Positions 48,601-57,208 of a stretch of 64,000 bases of DNA are shown here, one piece after another (position 1 is the first letter of the stretch; every line of letters starts with the position of its first letter). A program made the position numbers and the translations under genes. The stretch is from positions 212,179,982-212,243,981 of the forward strand of contig CP136063.1 in NCBI GenBank assembly GCA_032622095.1. Reading direction: 5' to 3'. The notes below the pieces were generated by a model. That model was not told where the DNA came from. It saw only the letters and a program-made list of their open reading frames with translations, and ran no database searches. Source of the DNA: Siphonodentalium dalli (Eukaryota; Mollusca; Scaphopoda; Gadilida; Siphonodentaliidae).

Positions 48601-51317
48601 TTGTTTATATGCAAAAATCGTTTTTTTGTGGATTACTTATATCAAAATACAGCTCAAGTTCGAATTTCGGTTTAATCCGATAATTTTTGCGAGAGTTATG
48701 GCCCTTTTTTGTCCGCCGACCCGACTTATAAAACCCCAAAAGTTGGTGTCCGGATGATAACTTTAGTAGAGCTAATCAGATTTAAACCAAATTTGGTATG
48801 TGTCTTTCTCCCAGCAAAACACAGGTCAAGTTCGAATTTGGGTTCCGCCCGCCAATTTTCACCAGAGTTATGTCCCTTTTTGACTTAGAATTTTTGCCAA
48901 TTTGAGGTTTCCGGATGATAACTTTAGTAAATGTGTACTGAATGAAATTAAATTTGGTATATGTAGGTTTACTAGCACAAAAGACAGATCAAATTCGATT
49001 TTGTGTTCCGCCATGCCAATTTTTATGCGCAAACAACGGTCGTATCAAGCCGATGCTTAGAGGCAGACATGAGGTCTACCGACCTTTTATTCGACTTGTT
49101 TTACTTAGAAAATTTCTCACTTTTTCGGTTTCCGGATGATATCTCAAGTTTGGAACCTTTAATTGCAAATACCGTTTTTATGTGGATCAGTCATATCACG
49201 ATACAGGTCAAGTTCGAATTTTTCTTGTAATTTTCTTCATTTTGTGCCAATTTGAGGTTATATTTTGACTTTAAGAGTTTTTTTAAGATTTGGTTATTTG
49301 TATGCATGTCAGTAATGAGACAATGCACAAGTGTCTTATCCATATAGTATACTTCTACAAAGCCTCCGCTCCAAATGAAGCTACCGGTTCGGAGGACACT
49401 GTGGCCGAGCGGCCTTTTATTAATTACAATGTTTTCAAGAAATCGTGCACAGGAGTGTAATAAAATGGTGTGGTTGGCTTTTTCTGTTCCAGTACTACCA
49501 CCACCACAAGAAAGTAATAATGTGAATATGGCTTGTACTGGCTGGGAATGTTCTTTTGCCAAATGAAAATAATTTTTGCCAAATTACTTTAGAAGTTGCC
49601 AAAGACAATCACTGTTTGATAGACATTCTCAACCCTTTCATGATGGGAGCTGAGCTGGTGTATCACTAAAGATCCTGTGCCTGTGCATTCTCTTATATAT
49701 GAGAGACTCTCATTGAGAGTCTCACATAGGGAGCCTTGCATATATAACACAATGCACTGGCTTACAAAGTCAAGGTAAATATTGTTAGGCAAATGTATTC
49801 TCGTATATATGCCATGCTCCCTATGGGAGACCCGTATATATAAGAGAATGCATTGGCACATGGTTTTCAAAAAAATTCAGAAAGCTCCAGTCATGGAATG
49901 GTTAACACACTGGAGTTTGTAATTCTTTCATTCCGACAACAAATGCAGAGACATCACTATTAAAATCACAAACATTACATCCACTTTATTATAAGATGGA
50001 TAACACTTGTCTGCTCAAACCATTGATATAAATTTGTTATTGTCCTATGATTTCCAAATGTAATTAGACATAAATCTCAGTTGTGCAAATTTTTGCCTCT
50101 CCAGTGTGGTAAATCAAACATCTACATTATTATAGGATTGATAACACTTGTCTATTCAAACAATCAGTGTTAATATGTTATTTTCCTATCATTCCAAAAG
50201 TATTTAGTAAGGCCTAAGTCTTAATATGCATAATTCTCACCTCTCTTGTGTGGTTTATATAAAACAATAAACCAACCACCAAGCAATGAAATTGTAGAAG
50301 TGCTGCATTTAAAGGGCACTTCTAAACAAAAGATGAATAGCTGTGTAAACACCACCGTTATCCCTCTACCTGTGGATACTAATGCATTTTCCTGACCTGT
50401 ATAACTAATCTGTCACTAATTGTGTGCCTTTCCTGAAATGAATGGCATCGGGTGATGAAGAGTTTCAACTTTTGTAAACTTTTGAAAAGTCTGGTGCCAA
50501 AACTTTTGCCAAAGGAAACTATTTTTTTGCAAAATGTGAATTATTTTTTACATTTGGCAAACAGCGTCAATCGTGAACGTAAAGCACTAAACAGCAACGT
50601 GAATCGTGAACATGAAGCACTAAACGTAAAAGTGATAAATGAAATGATGTCACATGATGGACATGAATTTTAAATTCATGATGAATTCATGATAAGAATA
50701 ATGTGAATGTTAACCCTTTCCTGACGGGAGCTGCGCTGGTGCAGCATTAAAGTTCCTGCACCTGTGCGTTCTCATATATATGCGAGTCTCCCAATGGAGC
50801 CTTCCATATATAAGAGAATGCATTGGCTTACAGGGTCAAGTAAATAATGTTGGGCCAATGTATTTTCCTATATATGCGAGGCTTCCTATTGGAGACTCGC
50901 ATGTATAAGAGAATACATTGGCACAGGGTTTTCGCAAATTTCAGGAAGCTCCAGTCATGAAAGGGTTAAACCGCACCTACTGCAATTAAGAATAGTGTAA
51001 ATTGGTCTTAGTTTTAGGAATGACTATATATATGAGTCTAGCGGTGTCTCTGAAAAAACATTTTGTTCTTTTCCAGGTATGGGACTGAAGCTGGTGCGAT
51101 CACTGAAAACACCATGTTTGCAGCTGGTAACTTAGGGATGACTGTACACAATGCAAACAACTTGGGAGTGAAGGCCGTTGCGAAACGTGCTGCAAAGGAT
51201 GCTGGGAAATGCCTCGTTAATGACATTCACAACAAATCCAAAGAAGGCAAAGTTTCTTATGTGAATGGGGACACAAATGTTTCCTCAATGGAGAAAAAGA
51301 CAAAACCTCCAAACTAA
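32817..51317 (+). CDS. SPART: Spartin gene, six coding exons, 565 residues
   Basis: Spartin (SPG20, Troyer syndrome protein in humans) is a cytosolic and lipid-droplet protein that binds ESCRT-III subunits through its MIT domain and recruits HECT E3 ligases through PPxY motifs. Exons sum to 1698 nt with all phases matching (phase 1 at four introns, phase 2 at the last). Residues about 27-110 form the helical MIT domain (EAGLKLDEEGKYDQAIPIY). PPSY at 129-132 is the ligase-binding motif. ALRIFKF and QVGDWYYPL near 202-231 belong to the middle conserved region. Residues about 336-530 form the senescence domain (WGVGKGAE, GKQLAP, NANNLGVKA). Human spartin is 666 residues; the difference lies mainly in linkers. 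The start at 32843 has an A at -3 and G at +4. Confidence 0.95.
33639..34092. mobile_element. Family P MITE in SPART intron 1, 27 bp past the donor
   Basis: Arms AATATGGTGCCGGACATTTG and CAAATGTCCAGCACCATATT enclose hairpins with GGTGAATTTAGTGATGCT. A distinct subfamily at the tips. Confidence 0.7.
34587..34850. mobile_element. Family T MITE in SPART intron 1
   Basis: Left end TACCTTTCATGACTGG, right end CATCATGAAAGGCCTTA, two internal hairpins. Ends about 40 bp before exon 2. Confidence 0.65.
34889..35125 (+). CDS. SPART: SPART coding exon 2
   Basis: Acceptor TTTCCATTAG, donor G|GTATGT, phase 1 both sides. Encodes residues about 257-335: SAVGLILPETLHPVQRQQF, a low-complexity linker with SEPSAPPLPEV, and ISKGIVVG leading into the senescence domain. 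Confidence 0.93.
35881..36677. mobile_element. TIR element with CTTAAG palindromes in SPART intron 2
   Basis: CTATGGGAGGCCCTTTTCAC and its complement sit at the two ends (35883-35902 and 36655-36674). Next to each end are TTTGCGCTTAAGCGCAAA-like palindromes. The middle holds two copies, about 193 bp apart, of a block starting ACCATATGAGGGAAGCAA. No coding capacity. Confidence 0.8.
37137..37208 (-). other. tRNA-like segment in a foldback repeat, copy 1
   Basis: On the minus strand, TGGTATTGACG resembles an A box and GGTTCGTATCC (37138-37148) an excellent B box, about 50 bp apart. The anticodon stem does not pair properly, so this is tRNA-derived and not a working tRNA. Confidence 0.5.
37407..37655. 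mobile_element. Foldback element carrying a second tRNA-like segment
   Basis: The arms start ACCAGGCGCCTATTTTTA and end with the complement. The arms include the T-arm-like GGATACGAACC twice in opposite directions (37473-37483 and its complement near 37575-37585). The tRNA-like unit is at about 37472-37543, minus strand. Confidence 0.7.
37859..38053 (+). CDS. SPART: SPART coding exon 3
   Basis: Acceptor CAACATTTTAG, donor G|GTGAGT, phase 1 both sides. Encodes residues about 336-400, the first part of the senescence domain: ADWITWGVGKGAEIAGGLI, then a Lys-rich linker and ELARKATHNAVKVSSFF. Confidence 0.95.
38616..39079. mobile_element. Family P MITE in SPART intron 3
   Basis: CAAGCCTGCAAATAGTGTGT to the inverted CACACTAAACCCAGGCTTG, both subterminal hairpins present. 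Confidence 0.7.
39080..40640. other. SPART intron 3, remainder
   Basis: No gene or repeat recognised apart from short direct motifs. Confidence 0.4.
40641..40805 (+). CDS. SPART: SPART coding exon 4, donor at the head of a minisatellite
   Basis: Acceptor TTCTTATTTCAG, donor CAATCCAAG|GTAGGT at 40806, phase 1 both sides. Encodes residues about 401-455: VSKLGEATKALGKQLAPRI, KYLPKSFSM, and LDGVIEVTASTIQ. The last 16-17 coding bases (GCTTCAACAATCCAAG) are the start of every downstream minisatellite unit. Confidence 0.95.
40790..41550 (+). repeat. 46-bp minisatellite made from the exon 4/intron 4 junction
   Basis: Donor-equivalent positions fall at 40806, 40852, 40898, 40944 and so on to 41542, always 46 bp apart: 17 junctions including the true one. 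Each unit carries GCTTCAACAATCCAAG (end of exon 4), then GTAGGTGGTCATGGCTTAAA (start of intron 4). Most keep AG|GTAGGT; a few read GTATGT or GTTGGT, or have TAG|GTAGGT. No unit has changed in length. Extending the exon through two units meets an in-frame TAG. Confidence 0.97.
41553..41975. mobile_element. Family P MITE directly after the minisatellite, right end truncated
   Basis: Begins CAAGCCTGAGTTTAGTGTG about 10 bp after the last 46-bp unit. The first hairpin is intact; the second is cut at about 41975. Confidence 0.65.
42850..43330. repeat. Imperfect direct repeats in SPART intron 4
   Basis: CACAGACATCAACCACCATG blocks at 42963 and 43198 with GGAGTTATCCCCCTTTTT tails. The motif structure is shared with 43800-44030 and, more loosely, with 44040-49240. 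Open frames here are not genes. Confidence 0.65.
43361..43719. mobile_element. MITE with AGACCGGTTCGGACTATCGC ends
   Basis: Inverted ends: AGACCGGTTCGGACTATCGC and GCGATAGTCCGTACTGGTCT. Inserted within the surrounding intronic repeat. Non-coding. Confidence 0.7.
43998..44018 (+). repeat. Short interstitial TTAGGG run
   Basis: About three TTAGGG units within the intronic repeat array. Confidence 0.8.
44170..44950. repeat. About 347-bp direct repeats in SPART intron 4
   Basis: GATAGAGCAGCATGGGGGAA occurs near 44189 and 44536 and is followed each time by GAGTTATGGCCCTTTTTTTA and 'GATGATAgCGTGAGCTTTGG'-like text. The inverted relative is at 4655-5035. Confidence 0.7.
45940..47045. repeat. Roughly 162-bp tandem array before SPART exon 5
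   Basis: GTTAGCGCGATAACTCGATG-like starts at 46141, 46302, 46464, 46625, 46787 and 46938. Each unit contains CAACAATATTTGGTATATGA and GAGTTATGGGTCTTAGTTTG. Open frames on the minus strand across it are repeat artefacts. Ends 100 bp before exon 5. Confidence 0.85.
47145..47235 (+). CDS. SPART: SPART coding exon 5
   Basis: Acceptor ATTCTATTCTAG, donor AA|GTAAGA, phase 1 in and 2 out. Encodes residues about 456-485, FGKVYVSLEEAAKVIARTI and METSQVVTKK, part of the senescence domain. Confidence 0.93.
47464..47966. repeat. Two related foldback elements in SPART intron 5
   Basis: 47473-47521 pairs with 47594-47641 (TAATCACTTGATTGAACTGG). 47808-47870 pairs with about 47905-47966 (AGAGTAATCAATTGGTT, GAGAATTAC). 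Both open with AGAGAGTAATCA, so they belong to one family. Confidence 0.75.
48150..49240. repeat. Degenerate intronic repeats in SPART intron 5
   Basis: Four to five diverged units with GGTTTCCGGATGATAACTTT, CAAGTTCGAATTTGGGTT and GAGTTATGGCCCTTTTT. Same super-family as the intron 4 repeats. Non-coding. Confidence 0.65.
49630..49905. mobile_element. Family T MITE in SPART intron 5
   Basis: CAACCCTTTCATGATGGGAG to CATGGAATGGTTAA, hairpins present. Confidence 0.7.
50710..50969. mobile_element. Family T MITE in SPART intron 5, intact TTAA flanks
   Basis: TTAACCCTTTCCTGACGGGA to CAGTCATGAAAGGGTTAA, with TTAA at both ends (50710-50713, 50966-50969). Best example of the family's ends. Lies about 100 bp before exon 6. 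Confidence 0.85.
51077..51317 (+). CDS. SPART: SPART coding exon 6 (C terminus)
   Basis: Acceptor TTCTTTTCCAG, phase 2 in. Encodes residues about 486-565: YGTEAGAITENTMFAAGN, NANNLGVKAVAKRAAKDAG and a hydrophilic tail ending KKTKPPN, then TAA. Matches the end of the senescence domain. Confidence 0.95.
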
Positions 51318-51420
51318 AGTGGTTAACCCTTTCTTTAGTGAATGAATTCTCCCACTCAGTATTAAAAGTTTACATTGGAATGATCTATCCTTCATCTGGA
51401 GGGATGTTCACTGTTCAGGA

Positions 51421-51426
51421 AATAAA
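51421..51426 (+). terminator. Likely SPART polyadenylation signal, inside the transposon
   Basis: AATAAA 104 bp after the stop and within the TTAA element. If used, the long palindrome would lie just beyond the mRNA end. Confidence 0.5.
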
Positions 51427-51558
51427 AGCAGATGACATACTACAGACAAACAGATGAAGAAGGAATCCTATTCATTGGTGGGTAATGTACAGATAATAAG
51501 TTCAACAAATGGCCAGGCCGTTTGTTGAACTTATTATCTGATAATTTCCTAAGGGAAC

Positions 51559-51762
51559 TACAGTAATGCTCTAAGTAATCGACTCCTTAACCACAGCAGA
51601 ATTATGGGTAATTTTTCAGGATTTAGTTGGAAATATGGCTTGTTGCCATTCATCGGAAAGCTTTCCGATGAATGGCAACAAGCCATATTTCCGACTAAAT
51701 CCTGAAAAATTACCCATAATTCTGCTGTGGTTAAGGAGTCGATTACTTAGAGCATTACTGTA
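51559..51762. mobile_element. 204-bp near-perfect palindrome (family H), nested
   Basis: Two 102-nt arms meet at GGAAAGCTTTCC with no loop; I saw at most one mismatch. Same family as 15315-15496 downstream of GHITM. Confidence 0.9.
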
Positions 51763-51910
51763 CTCATCAATGAATTTTTAGTAAAGAAAGGGTTAAATGA
51801 TAGTAATTTGAAGGATAGTGAAGCAAAAAGGTTCAATAATCCTGTGTTTATTATGATCCTTTACTTCTGTTAGGTACCATAGTATGATGTGCCAACATAC
51901 TGACCAGAAA

Positions 51911-52292
51911 CAAGCCTTGAAATAGTGTGTCTGTCATTTGCAGAATGAGATCCCCAGACTTAGTGATGCTACCATGCACATAGGACAGCATCACCAAACT
52001 CACCCGTTCGGCCTCATCTTACGGGAAGTATCTTTTGTCTCAAATTAAAATTGTTTTTAGTTACTTTTTCACTTCTGTTCAGTTTCTATATCCCCTAATT
52101 TGCAGAAGATAAATTGCATAATCGAGGTGACTAATGGTGGACATCACCAACTTCAACTGGGGAACTTTAATCTGATCCTAGGTCTCCCAAAGCAGTTGAG
52201 ACCTAAGCCGAATGAGGTTCTTAGAGGGTGAATTTAGTGATGCTAGCCCACTGCGCATTTTGAAACTGTCAGACAAACTATATCCAGGCTTG
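51911..52292. mobile_element. Family P MITE downstream of SPART
   Basis: CAAGCCTTGAAATAGTGTGT to ATATCCAGGCTTG; both hairpins partly deleted. Confidence 0.65.
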
Positions 52293-52564
52293 GCAACCAC
52301 TGATACAACTTGAACACTGCATGACACATGTTTAAAGATGGTCCTAATAAGTGTTATATAGTATTCTGGATGTAAAATAATAAATATGAATCGAAGACAC
52401 GGAAATGCTTATATCAATTGAATTAATATTTGTTTTATTTTGATTTTTTCTGGTATAATACATGCAACCTTTTAGTTGGAAATTTCATGCCTGACCGAGC
52501 ATTAGTTTGAAATTTCAGACCAAAATCAGTTGAATATGTTCTGACAGTTCGATATTTCTACCAG

Positions 52565-52720
52565 TACATTAATGCCTTAAATAATCGTCTCGTCAACCAC
52601 AGCAGAATTATGGGTAACTTTTCGGGATTTAGTCGCAAATATGGCATGTCATATTTCCGACTAAATCCTGAAAAGTTACCCATAATTCTGCTGTGGTTAA
52701 GGAGGGATATTATTGTATGT
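52565..52720. mobile_element. Family H palindrome, shorter and decayed
   Basis: ACCACAGCAGAATTATGGGT and its complement form the arms; the outer parts have diverged. Confidence 0.75.
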
Positions 52721-54310
52721 AGTGCGACATTTGTTGTGTTTAGAACAATAAGTCGAATATTTTTTGGTCAAATTTTTTGACTGGAAATGGCAAATGGCAA
52801 TCAGCTAGAAAGTTTAGCTACCAGTTGTTAAATTCAAACTCAAGGTGGGAGTGCATATGGAATGGAAATTCTCGAACTTGGATATTCTAGTATGCTTCAA
52901 AGAGGGGAAAGGGGGTGGGGTGTTTGATTGGAAATTCCAAGGTATATACCCCCTACAGAGACCCACTAACCACATCCCTGACCTCGATCATTATTCAACA
53001 TGACTGATTACTGACCTTAATTTTTTTTAAATTGTAACCTGAACCAGATATATAATTTTCTTTGGCCTTAGTCACACTCGTTGTAAGAAAATCTTGTATC
53101 CGGTACAGGCCCGGTGAAAATCAGGAGCTTGATCATGTTGACTTTGGAAAATGGTGTGGGAATAACCAAATATAAAACTTGAATGAAAGCATATAAGTAG
53201 ACCCTATCATTATTAAAGTTTAATGTCTCAATGTATAGGTATCATTCATGTAAAAACAAATATGGGAAAGGAAATTCCAGTGATTGTAAGTTTGTTTATC
53301 CTTTTAAAGACATATTTATGGACTTGTTCGGGTCGTGAAATTGATATGTTAGTACTATGCCAACTTGAGGAATGTAGCATTCTACTAACATCGCCGAAAA
53401 TTTCAAAGAAATCGACCATACCACTCCATAGAAAACATCGTCTCAACTACGCTATATATAAGAATGATGGTGTGTGTTGTCAATTTGGATTTATATTCGT
53501 AAAAAATAACTACTTTTAAAAAAAGTATTCTCGATATCTATTTGATCACCCTGCTGGAGTGTTTCACATCACTTCAAGTGACCCATGTGTTATCTGACCA
53601 TATTCCAGGGTAATGAATACGCATATCTCAGGGACCAGCCTAGAGGTTTCAAATTGTGATAAATCACTTCTCCCTACTTGAGTGATGCATGGAAATTAGG
53701 ATGATATGGTTCAAAAGATGCGAGAACACCCCTGTTAGTTTGACTCCTTCAAGGACACTGCAACAGTGGCTTAGAAAGTTGAAGGAACCATATAAAGGCT
53801 GTCCAGATTTTATACAGTTTATACTATGCAGCGGTAGGAGTTCATTGGTGAGCACTGAAAACATACTGTCACAAAGTTATTGAATTTCAGGAAAAGTACT
53901 GCTGGAGTGTTTCACATGACCCATGTGTTATCTGACCATATACCAGGGTAATGAATACGCATATCTCGGGGACCAGACTAGAGGTTTCAAATTGTGATAA
54001 ATCACTTCTCCCTACTTGAATATTAGGGTGAAGTGGACTGTTATCAGGGAGAAGTTATAATGGCTCAAGTTCAATGTACACCCCAACATCACCATTCTAT
54101 GATCCACTAAGTATTATACAATACAATAGCCCATTTATAAAACCATTATAATGAGTAAATACACCAGTATAATAAGAAAGTATAGTTTAAGTATGCTGTA
54201 GGGACATAATGAGAGCGAAGTCAAAATTAGGGAGTTTGGGAGAAGTGACACAATTTAGGGAGAAGATATCTCCAAGTTGCCCTCTTGACTGCATGGTCCC
54301 TGGCATAACT
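52721..54310. other. No gene recognised; direct repeat of about 125 bp
   Basis: CTGCTGGAGTGTTTCACAT starts two related blocks at 53552-53690 and 53899-54025. The second continues into the GGGAGAAGT repeat (53990-54306) also found in GHITM intron 5. The open frames at 53223 and 53689 have no recognisable domain. Confidence 0.5.
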
Positions 54311-54640
54311 TAACCCTTTGGTGAGTAGAACGACATATCGGTTGAGGAGTAGAACGACATATATGTCGTTTCAGGAAGTGTTATTTTATGTAGACATAAC
54401 TTCAATAAATCATCTGATTTATAAATGATTTGTATAGGAGTTATTTTGATTAATATAATGTCCCAAATGTATAAGTGCAATCAATTATGATAACACACGT
54501 TTAAAAAAATGCACATATATTAAAACGAATTATTGGACCCTTTTGACCCGAACTTGTTAATAATTATTGCTATGACGTTGACGTTAAATTTACTCATGAC
54601 GTCATGTATATGACGTTTCAGATACTCTCCAAAGGGTTAA
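54311..54640. mobile_element. TTAA-flanked MITE with AGTAGAACGACATAT motifs
   Basis: TTAACCCTTTGGTGAGTA and the inverted ACTCTCCAAAGGGTTAA. Internal GTAGAACGACATAT repeats. Same TTAA/CCCTTT tips as family T but a different interior. Confidence 0.75.
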
Positions 54641-55384
54641 GCCCAAACCAGGGGAAGGAAACATATGTTATGCAAAATATTGAAATATGTGCAGGCCTGA
54701 TTTCCTGAATATTGACCATTTAAAAATGTGTATTTGGGAGAGGAAATTATACACCACACTTGTGCAACATTCTTGGAAATGCCAGTAGTTTCATGCTTTT
54801 GTTGGTCCTTTATTTCTAAAATGAAATACATCTTGTTGTTTCATACCTTGTTATTCGTAGTATGTGATTGATGTTAATTTTTGTTGCTATTGGTTATTAG
54901 CAGTGGCTGTGATAATTTTGTATAAATAAAATTTTTCTTTAGACAATTGCTACTTAATGTTAGGTTCCATAGCCAGTCATAGTTGGTGGTACATGCATAC
55001 TAGTAGTTGCTAGGAGACACACGCTTGAGATTTTTTTGTCTGCTGAAATATATTACTTGATTTTACAAACTGTGCTTATGTTCGTTGGACATACATAGGA
55101 ACATACCCTGTTCTCGTCTTTAAGAAAAATATAATATGTGTCACACAAAATGAAAGACAGTTATAACCATGAATAAAATTCCAACTCCATTCTATACATT
55201 GAAAAATCAGTCAAGTTGACACCAATAGAATTAGTCTGTTTAAAGATGGTGTAATAATTTTCTATGCAGAAAACGACAGGTCAGTCGTTAATTGGTAGAA
55301 AATATTTGCCAATAATTTGATTTCTGTCTGAGGAAAGATCCATTGAAGGAGGAACACAAATATCAGCTGCAAGCTGTGTCTGAG
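54641..55384. other. No feature recognised
   Basis: AT-rich single-copy-looking sequence; small frames without domains. Confidence 0.4.
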
Positions 55385-55695
55385 ATTTGCAGGCTAACAC
55401 CACCAAATTCACCCTCCGGGGACCTCATTCTGCTTGGGCCCCATCTTCTGGGAAGTATCTATAGTCTCAAAAAACATTGTTTTAGTTACATTTTCCCCTT
55501 CTTTTCAGTCTTATATCCATTAATTTGCAGAAGATAAATTGCATGATCGAGGTGACAAATTGGTGAACATCACCAATGTCAACTGATGTGCGGGATAGCG
55601 TCACTAACTTCACATTCTGGGAACCTCATTCTGCTTAGTCCTCAACTGTTGTGGGAGACCTAGGATCAGATTGAAGTTCCCCAGTTGAAATTTGT
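55385..55695. mobile_element. Family P MITE, left part lost
   Basis: Contains CACCAAATTCACCCTCCGGG, CCTCATTCTGCTTGGGCCCC and the CATGATCGAGGTGAC middle segment. The outer hairpin is missing and the piggyBac-like relic starts at its right edge. Confidence 0.6.
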
Positions 55696-55699
55696 GTTG

Positions 55700-57208
55700 T
55701 TAACACGTTGAGTGCCGGAAATCAATTAGTAATCTCCCCAGTTTGCCAAATCATGGCAAGATAGATACCCTTAGTCGACCATAATTTGGCTTCAATGAAG
55801 CAAGAATTGGATGACGTCGCGAGTTTAGATGACAGAAACGGCAATTGATAGTACTACAAGTTAACTCGTAGCCGGCACTGGTGGAAGGAGTTTGGGTATT
55901 CCCACCACTAGTGCCAACTACGAGTTATCCTGTACACACAATTGGACACGTTTGAGCAACAAATATGAAGTAGAAAGTAACCCAAACAAGTTATTTTGGT
56001 GGTAAGCATATTTATGGAGGTGTGGGTGTCCTTGTGGTGGTTATAGCTCGTTATATAGTTATATTATGGCTGATGCACGATGGAGCAAATTACTTATATG
56101 AGCATGCATGGATACAGACGGTGAATCCGACGTGGAATCGGGTAAACTTGTTTCCTGTGAGGATGAGTTTATTTCGTCCAGTAATGACTACGAGCATGCA
56201 TCTTCTGTTGTTTCGAGCATTGTAAGTTATCTCCCATTTAGCCTGATTGAGGCCTTTGCTAGGGTTCCAAAGTACAACCCAAAATAATAGTGTGAGAAGA
56301 ATTGTCAGCACAAAATTAAAACAACCATGCAGCAGTAGCCAAATAGATCCCTGTACATTCAGGAGTGTGCTACATGTAACGATTCCATATAATCCATCCG
56401 CCTGGAAATAAGTCACCCTTTACTGTAAACCTCTATGCTACACAAAACCATTTATACGTACATACATGTAGACCAGTTCGATGAACTGCATGACGTCTAA
56501 AGTACGGTAATTGTTACGCTTTCAATTGTCCAACACGTTCAGAAGAGGGTACAATGTAGCTTTGGGGAATAATTGTTCCGCTTTACTTGAATTATAAATA
56601 ATAAAATACCTAGCCCCCAAATGGAGGCGCACAGTGTATTCCAAAAACAACTGCTGTGTTCCCTAATAATGAGATAATGGTAGCATCAACGCGCGTAATG
56701 TCATGGATTATCCGCTTATTTTGAGTTGGATGCGTCCACTCGCAATGAGTGAGAGGGAACAGATTTGGCAGGCCTGTGTGACGTGTGTGGGTAGTTGTGC
56801 GAAGTTTCAATATGTTGAAACACAACGATGTAACCATTCCTCGAAACTGCCTTCGCATGTTTGTACATTGTGAATATCCATCCCCTTGACTATGTTTGCA
56901 TGCGTGCACATTGTCAGTCTATTGAATACCAAAAAACCCAGTCTAATTGCCCACACACGACTGCCTTTGGTGGTCACTCAGTGAGACAGTGTCAGCTGTA
57001 TTCACTCACAACTGGACCATTTTGAGTAGAATATATGTGCTGATGGTGCTCACTTCAGTTGAACGATGTAAGGGGAGCCACACTATTTATTTGATAAAAT
57101 CACTGTTCTGATGTTCCGAGGCAAGTTTTCGTGGTGTATCGATCTATTCCACTTCTTCGTAGTGGCAACCTGCGAAGGTTTATCTCGTAGTGGCACCCAA
57201 CGTGTTAA
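55700..57208. mobile_element. piggyBac-like relic, TTAACACGTTGAGTGCC ends
   Basis: TTAACACGTTGAGTGCC at the left is inverted at the right as GGCACCCAACGTGTTAA, with TTAA target copies at 55700-55703 and 57205-57208. Near each end are CTACGAGTTAT-type motifs. Length 1509 bp, too short for a full transposase. A short acidic reading frame remains at 56108-56221. The right third was later caught up in the 1.26 kb tandem duplication. Confidence 0.65.
56108..56221 (+). pseudogene. Possible first-exon remnant of the piggyBac-like transposase
   Basis: 38 codons beginning MDTDGESDVESGKLVS and continuing with CEDEFISSSNDYE. Acidic, Ser/Asp/Glu-rich N termini of this kind are common in piggyBac transposases. 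It runs into GTAAGT at 56222, which looks like a donor. No catalytic Asp segment follows before the right end, so the element is dead. The family call rests on the TTAA ends more than on this peptide. Confidence 0.3.

Larger units (their letters stand above)
51323..51796. mobile_element. TTAA-flanked element 5 bp after the SPART stop codon
   Basis: TTAACCCTTTCTTTAGTGAATG at the left and AGTAAAGAAAGGGTTAA at the right, TTAA on both sides. It brings the only close AATAAA (51421-51426) and contains two palindromes, 51490-51540 and the long one at 51559-51762. Confidence 0.85.

Noticed and set aside
53223-53519. 98-codon open frame as a gene
   Set aside because: No domain, no splice or start context, and composition like the surrounding AT-rich DNA.
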